The notes beneath the pieces are model-generated. The model was not told where the DNA came from. It did not search any database and worked only from the letters and a program-made list of their open reading frames with translations. A stretch of DNA of 36,247 nt from Chitinophaga pinensis. GTDB taxonomy: Bacteria > Bacteroidota > Bacteroidia > Flavobacteriales_D > Crocinitomicaceae. Below are positions 36,113 through 36,247 of this stretch, one piece after another (within the stretch, counting starts at the first letter, position 1; the number at the start of each line of letters is the position of its first letter). The translations under genes were made by a program, and so were the position numbers. The DNA lies in assembly GCA_945902745.1 (NCBI GenBank), contig CAMDNE010000027.1:1-36247 (forward strand), given 5' to 3'.

Positions 36113-36247
36113 TTATGCTAACTTAACTGCACCATCAATAGTAATGGTAACGTGATTTGATCTTTTTCTAACTCTGTGAGCTCTTCCTTGAGGAGCAGGT
36201 TGAATTCTTTTTAACATTGCTCCACCACCAACTTCAATTGACTTAAC
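36113..36247 (-). CDS. rplV: 50S ribosomal protein L22, C-terminal part only
   Basis: The last 44 codons and the TAA of L22 are inside the window; the start lies beyond base 36247. The readable end includes [20 protein letters not shown], then [19 protein letters not shown], the universally conserved L22 end whose hairpin lines the peptide tunnel. The stop is 1 base before the rpsC start, and the order rplV-rpsC-rplP matches the S10 operon. Confidence 0.97.
   Translation of the reverse strand, partial: VKSIEVGGGAMLKRIQPAPQGRAHRVRKRSNHVTITIDGAVKLA

Overview
The window (36,247 bases, AT-rich) comes from a member of the Bacteroidota, most likely order Flavobacteriales and perhaps close to Crocinitomicaceae/Fluviicola; the family-level guess is weak. 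The evidence is the Bacteroidota-type promoters (TTG, 19-base spacer, TAnnTTTG) upstream of the rRNA operon, the scarcity of Shine-Dalgarno sequences, two large secreted proteins ending in the gliding-motility/type IX secretion C-terminal domain, an ECF sigma gene overlapping a Bacteroidota-style anti-sigma-like membrane protein, and an S10-spc-alpha ribosomal operon in the order usual for the phylum. Nearly all genes lie on the minus strand.

Layout. Positions 1-59 hold the 5' end of a 16S rRNA gene reading out of the window; 60-498 is its leader with two tandem promoters. Then come pfkA (499-1470, minus) and, divergently, an ECF sigma factor plus a membrane-anchored TPR/anti-sigma-like protein (1611-3234, plus). 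Positions 3392-5430 hold a PaaG-like isomerase/hydratase and a 3-hydroxyacyl-CoA dehydrogenase, separated by two related palindromes. Positions 5455-9694 form a compact minus-strand cluster: a conserved protein of unknown function, a WYL regulator and a TPR-sensor histidine kinase. Positions 9741-11566 hold an MbnP-like lipoprotein and an MbnH/MauG-like di-heme peroxidase, a predicted copper/kynurenine pair. Positions 11662-14793 (plus) encode an AddA/RecB-type helicase-nuclease converging on urocanate hydratase (14790-16811, minus). Positions 16866-22781 hold a small secreted protein followed by two tandem paralogous giant secreted adhesin-like proteins.

Positions 22925-25308 encode CarA and enolase, overlapping by one base. 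A strong intrinsic terminator (25367-25395) separates them from the ribosomal operon that fills 25418-36247: rplV(partial)-rpsC-rplP-rpmC-rpsQ-rplN-rplX-rplE-rpsN-rpsH-rplF-rplR-rpsE-rpmD-rplO-secY-infA-rpmJ-rpsM-rpsK-rpsD-rpoA-rplQ, all transcribed leftward. The short rpmD and rpmJ genes were read directly from the DNA.

No phage, insertion sequence, CRISPR array or tRNA was seen. The less explained material is the conserved-unknown/WYL/kinase cluster, the MbnP/MbnH-like pair, the small protein ahead of the secreted giants, and several intergenic palindromes that lie against stop codons.
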